DNA of 64,000 bases from Mediannikoviicoccus vaginalis. GTDB lineage: Bacteria; Bacillota; Clostridia; Tissierellales; Peptoniphilaceae. The DNA is taken from NCBI RefSeq assembly GCF_928097925.1, contig NZ_CAKMRI010000001.1:682001-746000 (forward strand), in the 5' to 3' direction. The position numbers and the translations under genes are program-made. The notes beneath the pieces were generated by a model that did no database searches, had not been told where the DNA came from, and was given only the letters and a program-made list of their open reading frames with translations. Below are positions 36,060 through 44,808 of this stretch, one piece after another (the first letter of the stretch is position 1; the number at the start of each line of letters is the position of its first letter).

Positions 36060-36305
36060 TTAAGACTTTAACAATAATAACACAATTATGCCTGGAATGC
36101 CAAATATTCCTGCAACTAATGCGTTTAAAAATGTTAAGTTTAATGTAATTCCAAAAATTCCGCCAATTAAATTGAAAACAAATAGTAGTAAAAGTCCCGA
36201 AATACTATTGATGACTAGCTTGCCTGCTGCTTTTATTGAAAAGCTTAAAAGCCCGAAAAATAGCATCATCAGTATAACGGCTATTATGATTACAAAAATC
36301 TGCAT
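36060..36305 (-). CDS. BofA-like membrane protein
   Basis: An 81-residue protein with two hydrophobic helices; 'GKLVINSISGLLLLFVFNLI' is typical of the pro-sigma-K processing inhibitor BofA family. In non-spore-forming relatives the role is unknown. No sporulation genes are in the window. Confidence 0.75.
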   Translation of the reverse strand: MQIFVIIIAVILMMLFFGLLSFSIKAAGKLVINSISGLLLLFVFNLIGGIFGITLNLTFLNALVAGIFGIPGIIVLLLLKS

Positions 36306-36316
36306 ATTATCACCAA

Positions 36317-37645
36317 CTAATATTCGTTTTCGTCGTTGGAATCTTCATCAAGATTTTGGTCATTATCATCATTATAATTATTATTTTCACCATTGTCATC
36401 ATTTGTGTTGTCATTTGTGTCGTCATTTGTGTCTTCTTGTTCATCATCATTTGTATTTAAGTTGTTTTCGTTACTTACCTTAGCAAGGCCTAAATACTCT
36501 TCTAAGCACAAATTGTTTCTATGCATTTCGTCTGCAACAGTTGGCTCCACAAATCTTATATGCCATGGTTCAAACTTTCTTCCCGTTACATTTTCTTTTT
36601 CCTTAGGATATCTGATAATGAATCCATATTTATGAGCATTTTCAACTAGCCACTTATACTCTTTGCTGTCTTTGAAGTTGTCGTTGTACTTGTTTTCATA
36701 ATCCTCTCCAACAACGTCAAAGGCAAGTCCAGTTTGATGTTCGCTCTTTCCTGGTTCAACCTGTGAGCCGTCGGCCATGTACTCGCCAAATGCCGATTCG
36801 CCATCGGTATATCCATTGGTTTTTTGTTGTTCAAAGCTTCTAAAGTCACTTGCAATTTTTATTATTATTCCATCATTTTTAGCTTTTCTTGCCATGATGT
36901 CAAAGTTTGTCTTTGCCTGTACATTCATTCCCGGTTGGAAGTCCTCTGGCAAGCTATATTGATCATTTACCACAAGTATGCCCTTTATAACCTTAAGTTG
37001 GTCTGGGTTGTTTACTGTTGAAAGGTTTGAGCTTTCAATATAACCGTCGATGCCATTATATCTAACCTTGTTAAATCCATTTGTAACACCATAGTTTTCA
37101 AGGTATTCTCCTGCTGCAATCTCTCCAAGCTCTGTAGATGAAGTATTGCTTTCTTGGTAGTACTTAGCAGACTTTGTAACTAGCACAAAACCTTTTAAAC
37201 TTGTGGTTTCGTTGCTATTAATAGTTTCAACAATATTTGCAGGGTCTGTAGCCGCTACATTTTTATTGTTCTTTGCATCAAGAACTGATTTTAGTAAAAG
37301 TGCAAGGACTAATACTGCTATAACTGAAACTCCCACAGTAATCATTCGCTTTTTCTTTTTCTGTTCTTCCCTCTTCTTCATGGCAATATGTTGTAGCCTT
37401 CTTCTCTCCTGCTCAATAGCTTTAGGATCCATCTTTATGGTATGGTCTCTAAAGTCTTCATTTCTTTCGTAAGAAGGGCTATGCTCTGATGAAGAATTTC
37501 TTCGTCTATACTCCTCAGACCTTTGGTTTCTCTGTCTGGACTCTTCGTCTCTGGTGACGTTTCTGTTTTTCAGTCCATCCACACCTTCATCTAAGAAGCT
37601 ATATTTTTCGTTGATATCTTTAAAGCTCTTTCTTTTCTTAGACAT
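36317..37645 (-). CDS. Membrane-anchored D-alanyl-D-alanine carboxypeptidase (VanY type) with SH3 domain
   Basis: A 442-residue protein: long charged cytoplasmic N-terminus with Arg/Glu repeats (1-95), membrane helix (about 101-120), SH3-like domain (about 150-210) and a VanY/DdcY peptidase (about 220-385) with 'SEHQTGLAFDVVG' and 'KFEPWHIRFVE', which provide the zinc ligands. The tail after 395 is a low-complexity Asn/Asp/Glu stretch. It trims peptidoglycan stem peptides outside the cell. The start overlaps the next upstream gene by eight bases. Confidence 0.9.
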   Translation of the reverse strand: MSKKRKSFKDINEKYSFLDEGVDGLKNRNVTRDEESRQRNQRSEEYRRRNSSSEHSPSYERNEDFRDHTIKMDPKAIEQERRRLQHIAMKKREEQKKKKRMITVGVSVIAVLVLALLLKSVLDAKNNKNVAATDPANIVETINSNETTSLKGFVLVTKSAKYYQESNTSSTELGEIAAGEYLENYGVTNGFNKVRYNGIDGYIESSNLSTVNNPDQLKVIKGILVVNDQYSLPEDFQPGMNVQAKTNFDIMARKAKNDGIIIKIASDFRSFEQQKTNGYTDGESAFGEYMADGSQVEPGKSEHQTGLAFDVVGEDYENKYNDNFKDSKEYKWLVENAHKYGFIIRYPKEKENVTGRKFEPWHIRFVEPTVADEMHRNNLCLEEYLGLAKVSNENNLNTNDDEQEDTNDDTNDNTNDDNGENNNYNDDNDQNLDEDSNDENEY

Positions 37646-38795
37646 TTTTTACTCCTTTTGAAACTGCGGAATATATTTTTAACAAATCTTTTACACTTGC
37701 CTCTTTTGAAAAGTTTAAGTCCACATATTCCCTGATTTCTAGTTTGTTAAATCCTTTTATACCATTATACATTAATTTTAGTTTATTTGCTAAGTCTAAG
37801 GCATTGTTTTTCTCTGCAATTACGCCATTAAACTCCCTGATGAAGTGTTCAGACCCTCCATTGTTCACTGTAATAACTGGAAGACCACAGTTCATCGCCT
37901 CAATATACACCTTTCCATAGGTTTCATGGCGTGATGCCAATATAAAAAGATCTGACCTGTTGTACTCTTCATTTATTTCATCTAAACTCTTATGGCCCAT
38001 TAAAAATATTTTGTCTTCCATGCCATTTTTTTGAATCAACTTAAGGAGATTTTCTCTTTCAGGTCCTTGTCCAAAGATTTTTAAAGTTGCATTCTTATCC
38101 TTAAACACATCTGTAAAGGCTTCAATAACTTCAAAATGGCCCTTGTCTTTAATTAAATTTCCCGTTGATACCACATGAAATGAATTTTCATCAAAATTAT
38201 AATTTTTTAGAGTAAATGAATTAGTGTCAACTACAGTTGGAGAAACCACTGGAACTACTCCAAAGTTTTTCTCCATTATATTTTTAAAGTATGGGCTTCC
38301 CACAATTAATTTGTCACAGTTGTGATATACATAGTCACCAATAATCCTCTTCTCTTTTGAAATGTCTTTCATATCTTCCTTGTTCACATGGGAAGAGTGC
38401 TCTGAAATTATTATCGGCAAATCAATTTCATTTTCTTTAATGACTTTAACGAAGGGATATGAGTGATTTAAAAAATGTGAGTGTAAAATATTTGTTCCAC
38501 TTTCTCTATCCAAAATTTGTGGAAGATATTTTTTTAGGGCAAGGCTTCCATATTTCATTTGGGTGAGCTCATTGAAATTGCCAAGGGGAACACTGATATT
38601 ATAATATCTTATTCCCTTGTACTCCCCTTCACTATAGCCCCACTTTCTCCATCTTCTAATGGATCTTAAGTCAAGGGACACCATATACACATCAATTCCC
38701 GCTTCCTTTAAGGCCTTGGCATATTCAAATTGATGTATACCATACATTGGCGTCTTTTCATTTGGAATACCCTGTGTGGCCATTAACACTTTCAT
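37638..38795 (-). CDS. Glycosyltransferase family 4 (GT-B)
   Basis: A 385-residue GT-B enzyme. The C-terminal donor domain has 'VVSTGNLIKDKGHFEVIEAF' and 'SRHETYGKVYIEAMNCGLPVI' with the EX7E-like motif. ATG 38795 with GGAGAAG replaces an earlier start that lies inside the upstream gene. It builds a cell-surface glycan together with the next two genes; the sugar is unknown. Confidence 0.87.
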   Translation of the reverse strand: MKVLMATQGIPNEKTPMYGIHQFEYAKALKEAGIDVYMVSLDLRSIRRWRKWGYSEGEYKGIRYYNISVPLGNFNELTQMKYGSLALKKYLPQILDRESGTNILHSHFLNHSYPFVKVIKENEIDLPIIISEHSSHVNKEDMKDISKEKRIIGDYVYHNCDKLIVGSPYFKNIMEKNFGVVPVVSPTVVDTNSFTLKNYNFDENSFHVVSTGNLIKDKGHFEVIEAFTDVFKDKNATLKIFGQGPERENLLKLIQKNGMEDKIFLMGHKSLDEINEEYNRSDLFILASRHETYGKVYIEAMNCGLPVITVNNGGSEHFIREFNGVIAEKNNALDLANKLKLMYNGIKGFNKLEIREYVDLNFSKEASVKDLLKIYSAVSKGVKNV

Positions 38796-38796
38796 T

Positions 38797-40644
38797 TTAC
38801 TTCTCCAACCTTTCGGGAGTGAAGTTAGGAACAATATTTTTTAAATCCCTAAGTATTACATTGTAATCCTTTTGATCCAAGTCTCCCTTGAGTCTATTTA
38901 ATCCCTCTTCTAATTTTTCCTTGTCATGTATAACTGGTTTTTCTATAAATATCTTTTTAAATTCAGTCTTTGTGGAATTGTCTAAGTCCAAAATCAACTC
39001 CTCATAAAGTTTTTCTCCGGGACGTAGCCCTGTGAATTCTATTTTTATGTCTTCATTTGGAATAAATCCAGAAAGTTCAATTAGTTTTTCCGCCAAGTCC
39101 ACAATTCTTACTGGCTCACCCATGTCAAGTATAAATATCTCTCCACCCTTTGCAATGGCCCCCGCCTGCATAACCAATTGGCAGGCCTCTGGAATGGTCA
39201 TGAAATATCTTATGATGTCAGGATGTGTAACTGTTACCGGCCCTCCATTTTTAATTTGCTCTTTAAATAGAGGTATAACCGATCCATTGGACCCTAACAC
39301 ATTTCCAAACCTAACTGCAACGAAGTCGGTGTTTGACTCTCTGTTTATGGTCTGAATCATTATTTCACAAATTCTCTTTGTGCATCCCATTACGGAAGTT
39401 GGATTAACCGCCTTGTCAGTGGATATATTTACAAATTTTTTTACACCATACTTGTCGGAACATTTTAAAATATTTAAAGTTCCAAACACATTGTTTTTCA
39501 CTGCAGATATTGGTGAGTCTTCCATTAGTGGAACATGCTTATGGGCTGCGGCGTGAAACACTATGTCAGGCCTATACTTATCAAAGACACTGTCCATTCT
39601 GTCCATGTCCCTAATACTGTCTATTAACACTTCAATAGGTGGGTTTTTATATTTTCTAACAAGTTCCATTTGAATGTTGTAGATACTGTTTTCATAAATA
39701 TCTAACATAACCATCTTCTTTGGACTAAATTTAATTATCTGTCTACATAGTTCAGATCCTATGGACCCACCGGCACCAGTAATTAGCACCACTTTGTCCT
39801 TAATAAAGTCTTTCAGTGAGTCTTGGTCCAAATGTACCTCTTCTCTTCCTAAAAGATCTTCTATTTGAACTTCCCTCATCTTGGACAGGTCAAAATTCTT
39901 TTCGTCTATTACAGAGTAGTACCCTGGTATTAACTTTGTCTTTATCTTTGTCTTATTACATCTTTGAAGAATATCCCTTGCATCATTTTCCTCTGCAGAA
40001 GGAAGTGCAACGATAATCTCCTCAATACCATAGTCCTTTACAACCTTTTCAATGTCGTTTCTGTTGCCAAGAACTGGTACTCCTTTAATAATTTTATTTT
40101 TCTTATTTATATCATCGTCGATAAAGCCAATGGGGACATTTAATATCTCAGCATGTTTGTTAAGTTCCTTTACCACCAAAACTCCCGCTTCACCTGCGCC
40201 TATTATAAGGGTCTTTTTCGGCTTCTTCCCAGTTTTATTCGGTGACTTATTGTCTATTAGGCTATACTTCGCCCTTGAAAGTAGTCTTACCCCTGGAATT
40301 AAAGCAGATTGAATAACAAGTCCTATAACATAAATTGACCTTGGCAAGTCCTTGTCGATTGTAATTAACATTCCTACTACGACAAAAATATTTGCAATTA
40401 GAACCGCAAATTCCGCTCTCACAAATTCTTCAATACTTGCATATCTCCAAAGTGTTTTGTAAAGCCCCATAAAAAAGAAAACCAATATACAAAACACAGT
40501 TATAAATGGCGCGTATTTGAAATATACATTTAAGTATATATCCGGTAATGTACCATCAAATCTCAAATACAATCCAAAGAGATAACTAAAATTTATGATT
40601 ATTATGTCAAGTAAAACCAAAGTAACTGTTCTTAAGTACCTCAT
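38797..40644 (-). CDS. Polysaccharide biosynthesis NDP-sugar dehydratase/epimerase (CapD/WbpM type)
   Basis: A 615-residue membrane protein: four N-terminal helices (about 1-110), a CoA-binding-like Rossmann domain ('TLIIGAGEAGVLVVKEL') and the catalytic SDR domain ('VVLITGAGGSIGSELCRQI', 'HAAAHKHVPLMEDSP', and a catalytic region around 'NISTDKAVNPTSVMG' where Met-Gly replaces the Tyr of typical SDRs, as in WbpM). It makes UDP-keto-deoxy or epimerised sugars for surface glycans. It directly abuts the glycosyltransferase genes. Confidence 0.93.
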   Translation of the reverse strand: MRYLRTVTLVLLDIIIINFSYLFGLYLRFDGTLPDIYLNVYFKYAPFITVFCILVFFFMGLYKTLWRYASIEEFVRAEFAVLIANIFVVVGMLITIDKDLPRSIYVIGLVIQSALIPGVRLLSRAKYSLIDNKSPNKTGKKPKKTLIIGAGEAGVLVVKELNKHAEILNVPIGFIDDDINKKNKIIKGVPVLGNRNDIEKVVKDYGIEEIIVALPSAEENDARDILQRCNKTKIKTKLIPGYYSVIDEKNFDLSKMREVQIEDLLGREEVHLDQDSLKDFIKDKVVLITGAGGSIGSELCRQIIKFSPKKMVMLDIYENSIYNIQMELVRKYKNPPIEVLIDSIRDMDRMDSVFDKYRPDIVFHAAAHKHVPLMEDSPISAVKNNVFGTLNILKCSDKYGVKKFVNISTDKAVNPTSVMGCTKRICEIMIQTINRESNTDFVAVRFGNVLGSNGSVIPLFKEQIKNGGPVTVTHPDIIRYFMTIPEACQLVMQAGAIAKGGEIFILDMGEPVRIVDLAEKLIELSGFIPNEDIKIEFTGLRPGEKLYEELILDLDNSTKTEFKKIFIEKPVIHDKEKLEEGLNRLKGDLDQKDYNVILRDLKNIVPNFTPERLEK

Positions 40645-41727
40645 CTAATTCTCCTCTTTAAAACTTTGATAAACACTTTCTATTTTAGCAAAGTTTTCTT
40701 CAAGTATAAACTTATCTGAAACATATTTTCTAGCATTTTTTCCCATTTCAACTCTTAAATCTCTATCCAAATAAAGTTTTTCTAACCCTTCAAAAAGTTC
40801 TCCTACATTTTCCGGCTCCACAAGTATAGAGCTTTTACCTGGACATGTAGCTTCAGGTAGTCCTCCTACATTTGAACATACAACAGGCACACCACAGCTT
40901 TGTGCTTCAACTGCTGAAACTCCAAAGCTCTCTTGTAGTGACGGAAAAACTGCCACATCCATTTCATTGTAAGTGTCCACAACTTTATCAATCTCTAAAA
41001 ATCCTCTAAATTCAACTAATTCATCTATACCCAATTCCTTAGAAAGATTTTTTAGATTTTCTTCCTCTTCGCCAACACCTGCAATGATTAGTTTAAACTT
41101 TTCATCTCTGTAATTATCTACAAGTACTTTAAAAGCCCTTATTAAATAGTCTAGGCCATATACTTTAAAAAGCGACTTTACAGTTCCAATTGTAAATTCA
41201 TTTTCATTTTTAAATCCAGGAATCGGTTTATAGATTGCAGTATCAACGCCAAAGTACGTTACCATAACATCTCTATTTGTATACTTTTGAATTTCTGCCT
41301 TCATATCACTAGATGTGGACATGATAACAGAAGGCTTTTTCAAATTGTATTTCAATAAGCACTTGTGAATGAAAGACCTTCTTGGAAAGTCATAAACATC
41401 CGAGCCCCATACTGAAAGAATATATGGTTTAAAATTCGAAAGTGCTCCTAATAGCCCATAGCTAGTGGCATAGTGGGCATGAACTATATCTGGATTTTCT
41501 TTTTTTATAATCTCTTTAACTCTCTTTATTTTTCCAAAATATGAAAAGAGTTTTTTTCTATCACTTTCATAAATCGTCTCACCAACATCAAAATTGTAAA
41601 CCTTACATTCAGGTATATTTCCCTTCGTAAGAGATATGACGATAATTTCAAAGCCTCTATTCAAAAAATATTCGCACCACTTCTTAGTGTGGGCGGAAGT
41701 TGCGTCTGCTAAAAAACAAATTTTCAT
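40645..41727 (-). CDS. Glycosyltransferase family 4
   Basis: A 360-residue GT-B transferase: N-terminal 'KICFLADATSAHTKKWCEYF', acceptor side 'PDIVHAHYATSYGLLGAL', donor site 'FPSLQESFGVSAVEAQSCGV' with the two Glu of EX7E. ATG 41727 follows GGAG. It is the first gene of the three-gene glycan cluster. The product is probably a capsule or wall polysaccharide, not determinable here. Confidence 0.88.
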   Translation of the reverse strand: MKICFLADATSAHTKKWCEYFLNRGFEIIVISLTKGNIPECKVYNFDVGETIYESDRKKLFSYFGKIKRVKEIIKKENPDIVHAHYATSYGLLGALSNFKPYILSVWGSDVYDFPRRSFIHKCLLKYNLKKPSVIMSTSSDMKAEIQKYTNRDVMVTYFGVDTAIYKPIPGFKNENEFTIGTVKSLFKVYGLDYLIRAFKVLVDNYRDEKFKLIIAGVGEEEENLKNLSKELGIDELVEFRGFLEIDKVVDTYNEMDVAVFPSLQESFGVSAVEAQSCGVPVVCSNVGGLPEATCPGKSSILVEPENVGELFEGLEKLYLDRDLRVEMGKNARKYVSDKFILEENFAKIESVYQSFKEEN

Positions 41728-41799
41728 TTCAATCTCCATTTCTAATGAAATTATACCATAGAAAAGCTTTACTCCTCCAAATTGCTGAGACAATAAAAA

Positions 41800-41825
41800 A
41801 TCTCCTGAAGCATTTTTCAGGAGAT
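41800..41825 (-). terminator. Terminator of rpsF-ssb-rpsR
   Basis: ATCTCCTGAA and TTCAGGAGAT (10 bp, 6-base loop) followed by TTTTTTATT on the minus strand. Confidence 0.9.
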
Positions 41826-41837
41826 AGTTTTATTTTA

Positions 41838-42062
41838 TTATTCTGCAGAGTATGGTAATAATGCAACTTGTCTTGCTTTTTTAATCTCTTCAGTAACAGC
41901 TCTTTGGTGTTTTGCGCAACATCCAGTAGCTCTTCTTGGAAGGATTTTGCCTCTGTCAGAAATGTATTTCTTTAAAGTATTGATATCTTTATAGTCGATC
42001 TTTTTGTTCTTGTCAGCACAAAAAGCACATACTCTTCTTCTAGGTCTAAATCTTCTTTGCAT
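41838..42062 (-). CDS. rpsR: Ribosomal protein bS18
   Basis: A 74-residue basic protein; '[20 protein letters not shown]' and '[17 protein letters not shown]' with two Cys pairs mark the zinc-binding form of S18. It pairs with S6 on the small subunit. Start at ATG 42062 with AAGGAGG. Last gene of the operon. Confidence 0.97.
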   Translation of the reverse strand: MQRRFRPRRRVCAFCADKNKKIDYKDINTLKKYISDRGKILPRRATGCCAKHQRAVTEEIKKARQVALLPYSAE

Positions 42063-42078
42063 CAAAGTACCTCCTTAT

Positions 42079-42606
42079 CTAAAATGGTATATCGTCATCA
42101 TTTAAAGGAAAAGCATCGCCGCCTAGGCCAAAATCATCCTCTGGAAAATCTTGACTAAAACCAATTTCCTTATTGTAGTTATTTCCTTGATTAAAGCCTT
42201 GGTTTTCTTGATTATAATTTGAATTGCCTTGGTTGTAGTTTGAATTACCTTGATTATTTCTCTGACCTGAACCACCAATGAAGTAAATTCTATCAGCAAT
42301 GACATCTGTTCTGTAAACTCTTTTACCGTCTTGTCCATCATATGAGCTGGTTTGAATTCTTCCTGAAACAGCTAACTCTCTTCCCTTAGTAATATAAGTA
42401 GATACGAGTTCAGCAGTCTTACCAAAGGCGGTAATTCCTATGAAGTCAGCAGTTGGTTGACCTTTTTGTTCAGCTTCCATCTTCTTGTCCCTAGACATAC
42501 CTCTGTCTACAGCCAATGTGAATCTACAAATAGCTAAACCTGATCCTGCTGCATATCTAAGTTCAGGGTCTCTAGTAAGTCTTCCTATTAAATTAACGCT
42601 ATTCAA
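42079..42606 (-). CDS. ssb: Single-stranded DNA-binding protein
   Basis: A 175-residue SSB: OB fold over 1-110 ('NSVNLIGRLTRDPELRY'), a Gln/Asn/Gly-rich linker with repeated 'NYNQGNS' units, and the acidic tip 'LNDDDIPF' that binds partner proteins. Placed between rpsF and rpsR as in most Firmicutes. Confidence 0.97.
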   Translation of the reverse strand: MNSVNLIGRLTRDPELRYAAGSGLAICRFTLAVDRGMSRDKKMEAEQKGQPTADFIGITAFGKTAELVSTYITKGRELAVSGRIQTSSYDGQDGKRVYRTDVIADRIYFIGGSGQRNNQGNSNYNQGNSNYNQENQGFNQGNNYNKEIGFSQDFPEDDFGLGGDAFPLNDDDIPF

Positions 42607-42617
42607 CTTTGCCCTCC

Positions 42618-42902
42618 TTAGGCTTCCTTTACCACGAACATATATCTTATGATGTGGTCAGAAATTTTACACTTTCTTTGAAGTTCATAAATTAATTCAG
42701 GTTCAGCTTCGAAATCAATTATAACGTAGTATCCCTCTTTTATATAGTTGATTTCATACGCTAGTTTTCTCTTACCCCATTCATCAACTTCAAGAACTTT
42801 ACCATTAGATTCAACAGTACTCTTGATAACATCAAGGGCTTTGTTTCTCACCTCGTCTTCTAGATCTGGTTTGAATACAATAACTCCTTCGTAATTTCTC
42901 AT
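42618..42902 (-). CDS. rpsF: Ribosomal protein bS6
   Basis: A 94-residue protein starting 'MRNYEGVIVFKPDLEDEVRN' with 'WGKRKLAYEINYIKEGYYVI'. The ATG at 42902 has AAAGGAGGTG; the frame upstream of it is leader RNA. First gene of the operon; S6 with S18 may bind the leader. Confidence 0.97.
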   Translation of the reverse strand: MRNYEGVIVFKPDLEDEVRNKALDVIKSTVESNGKVLEVDEWGKRKLAYEINYIKEGYYVIIDFEAEPELIYELQRKCKISDHIIRYMFVVKEA

Positions 42903-42904
42903 GT

Positions 42905-42950
42905 CTATACACCTCCTTTTGGTCTCTGGCTCGCTTACGCGGCAAGGATA
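42905..42950 (-). promoter_or_regulatory. Possible S6:S18 leader in front of rpsF
   Basis: The short leader holds TGCCGC-GTAA-GCGAGC and the purine-rich AGAGACCAAAAGGAGG. A CCG-containing bulged hairpin just before the ribosome binding site is the hallmark of the S6:S18 autoregulatory motif. Matched by eye only. Confidence 0.45.
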
Positions 42951-42957
42951 CTTAAGT

Positions 42958-42986
42958 ATATTATCACAAATGAAAAAATAATTCAA
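42958..42986 (-). promoter_or_regulatory. Promoter of rpsF-ssb-rpsR
   Basis: TTGAAT (42981-42986), 17 bases, TAATAT (42958-42963) on the minus strand. Confidence 0.65.
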
Positions 42987-43042
42987 ATATGTATTTAAAT
43001 TTTATAAAATGGTATAATCTTTTTAGTATAGAGGAGGTTGAG

Positions 43043-43717
43043 ATGAAGAAAAAAGCTTATGTTCCAGTGGTTGAATCGGAACTTCGTAGAAGATCCGTAA
43101 CAATGCCACAAGTAATTAGAAATGCCAGCGGCATAATCATTTTAAACAAGAGAATTAAATCATTAATATTTTCTACAGATATAGCTGTAATTCACAATAG
43201 CAATCCCGATGCGGTTATGGCGGTGTATCCTTTCACGCCTACATTAACAATAACACAGGCGCTAATGTCCGCGTCTTTCGTTCCACTTTTTATTGGTGTT
43301 GGCGGTGGACTTACCTCTGGTAATAGATCTGTGTACTTGGCGCTTCAAGCAGAGCTTCTGGGAGCCTATGGAGTAGTTGTCAATGCACCAATTAAAAACG
43401 AAGTTATAAGGGATATGTCCTCTTCACTTGACATACCTGTGGTTGCCACAGTAGTTTCAGAAAACGACGACTTCGAAGGGAAAGTAAATGCCGGCGTAAA
43501 AATATTTAATGTTTCCGGTGGAAAGAATACAATCGAAATCGTGAAGAAAGTCAGGGATATATTCGGAGAGGAGTTTCCTATAATAGCAACCGGTGGCAGA
43601 ACCGAGGAGTCCATTATAAAAACTATTGAAGCAGGAGCAAATGCAATTACCTACACTCCTCCTTCCAGTGCAGAAATATTTTCTTCCGTAATGCAAAACT
43701 ATAGAGAGTTCAAATAA
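43043..43717 (+). CDS. TIM-barrel-like protein of unknown function
   Basis: A 224-residue protein that I do not recognise with certainty. It shows regular beta-alpha units: 'SLIFSTDIAVIHNSNPDAVM', 'VPLFIGVGGGLTSGNR', 'LLGAYGVVVNAPIKNEVIRD', 'IPVVATVVSEN', 'GVKIFNVSGGKNTIEIVKKV', 'FPIIATGGRTEESI'. The last two resemble phosphate-binding loops of TIM-barrel enzymes. It is soluble, with no signal. ATG 43043 is seven bases after GAGGAGG; TATAAT at 43013-43018 gives a likely -10. It is one of only two plus-strand genes and ends at a bidirectional terminator. Similar proteins are annotated merely as hydrolases. Confidence 0.75.
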   Translation: MKKKAYVPVVESELRRRSVTMPQVIRNASGIIILNKRIKSLIFSTDIAVIHNSNPDAVMAVYPFTPTLTITQALMSASFVPLFIGVGGGLTSGNRSVYLALQAELLGAYGVVVNAPIKNEVIRDMSSSLDIPVVATVVSENDDFEGKVNAGVKIFNVSGGKNTIEIVKKVRDIFGEEFPIIATGGRTEESIIKTIEAGANAITYTPPSSAEIFSSVMQNYREFK

Positions 43718-43720
43718 AAA

Positions 43721-43745
43721 AACAGGTAAGGATATCCTACCTGTT
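43721..43745. terminator. Bidirectional terminator between the plus-strand gene and fni
   Basis: AACAGGTA and TACCTGTT (8 bp, 9-base loop) with A runs on the left and T runs on the right, so it serves both converging genes; it overlaps the fni stop. Confidence 0.85.
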
Positions 43746-44760
43746 ATTTTTGTATTAACTCTTTTAACCTTCCAGTCAAAGTGTAGTTAACATTTTTTAA
43801 ATCTTCTATTTTTTTAACGCCTAAAAGCATCATTATAATCTTTGATTTTTCTATTGTTGATTCCACATACTTCTTTGCTTCGTCAAATCCACCATGCATT
43901 AAATATCTTAACACCTCGCCGCTAAGAGCTGTAAAGTCTGCTCCAAGTATAAATGATTTTATAACATTATCCGCAGTATTTATTCCACCGCTGCTAATGT
44001 AAAATGCATCTGGGTTTTCTCTCTTGCAGTCCATAAGCGCTTTGGCTGTAGGTATGCCCCAGTTGTACATGTCTGAAAAATCTTTGTCCATATTTCTCAT
44101 ATCTTCAATCTCTATGAAGTTTGTTCCACCGGCACCTGCGACATCGATATATTTAACACCAATATTTGTAAGTTTTTTTGAAACCTCTGCAGATATTCCA
44201 AAGCCAACTTCTTTAATAATAATTGGCTTGTCATAATTTTTTACAAGGTATTCTATATTTTTTTCAATATGGCTGAAGTCCCTGTCCCCCTCATCCATAA
44301 ACATCTCTTGGGCAACGTTTAAATGTAGCTGCATTGCATCTGCATCTATCATAGAGGAAGCCTCTTGTAGCTCTTCCAAACTTTTATTTGCAGAAAGATT
44401 TCCTATTAGAACACCTTCTTCTCCCAAGATGTCTCTCGCGATTCCGAAAGACTGCCTACATTCAGGATAATCTAGTCCAACGGTTTGTGACCCCACTGCC
44501 ATAGGTATGTTTAAATCCCTGGCAATTCTTGCAAGATCTTCGTTTGTTGAAGAAAGCTCTTCAGTGCCACCTGTCATTGCATTTATCATTAGTGGAAAGT
44601 CTACTGTCTTTCCTAAAAACGAAACTCTTGTATCAATTTCTTCAAAGTTAATTCCCGGTAATGAGTTATTTTCGATATAAATATCTTCAAAAAGATTGTC
44701 TCCAACGTATTCAGTTTTTAAATAGCTTTCTACATGTTCTCTTTTTCTTTCCTGTCTCAT
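43744..44760 (-). CDS. fni: Type 2 isopentenyl-diphosphate delta-isomerase
   Basis: A 338-residue FMN/NADPH-dependent isomerase converting IPP to DMAPP. 'DTRVSFLGKTVDFPLMINAMTGG' (in parts), 'QLHLNVAQEMFMDEGDRDF', 'IIIKEVGFGIS' and 'DVAGAGGTNFIEIE' match the family. No other isoprenoid gene is near. Confidence 0.95.
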   Translation of the reverse strand: MRQERKREHVESYLKTEYVGDNLFEDIYIENNSLPGINFEEIDTRVSFLGKTVDFPLMINAMTGGTEELSSTNEDLARIARDLNIPMAVGSQTVGLDYPECRQSFGIARDILGEEGVLIGNLSANKSLEELQEASSMIDADAMQLHLNVAQEMFMDEGDRDFSHIEKNIEYLVKNYDKPIIIKEVGFGISAEVSKKLTNIGVKYIDVAGAGGTNFIEIEDMRNMDKDFSDMYNWGIPTAKALMDCKRENPDAFYISSGGINTADNVIKSFILGADFTALSGEVLRYLMHGGFDEAKKYVESTIEKSKIIMMLLGVKKIEDLKNVNYTLTGRLKELIQK

Positions 44761-44808
44761 CTAAACCTCAATTCTAATTAACTTTCCAAAAGCATAGAAA
44801 ATCTTGTT

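Noticed and set aside
42120-42260. Short tandem repeats in ssb as a CRISPR or regulatory array
   Set aside because: They are in-frame codons for the Asn/Gln/Gly-rich SSB linker.
42123-42341. Second minus-strand frame of 72 codons inside ssb
   Set aside because: It lies within the repetitive linker of ssb and has no features of its own.
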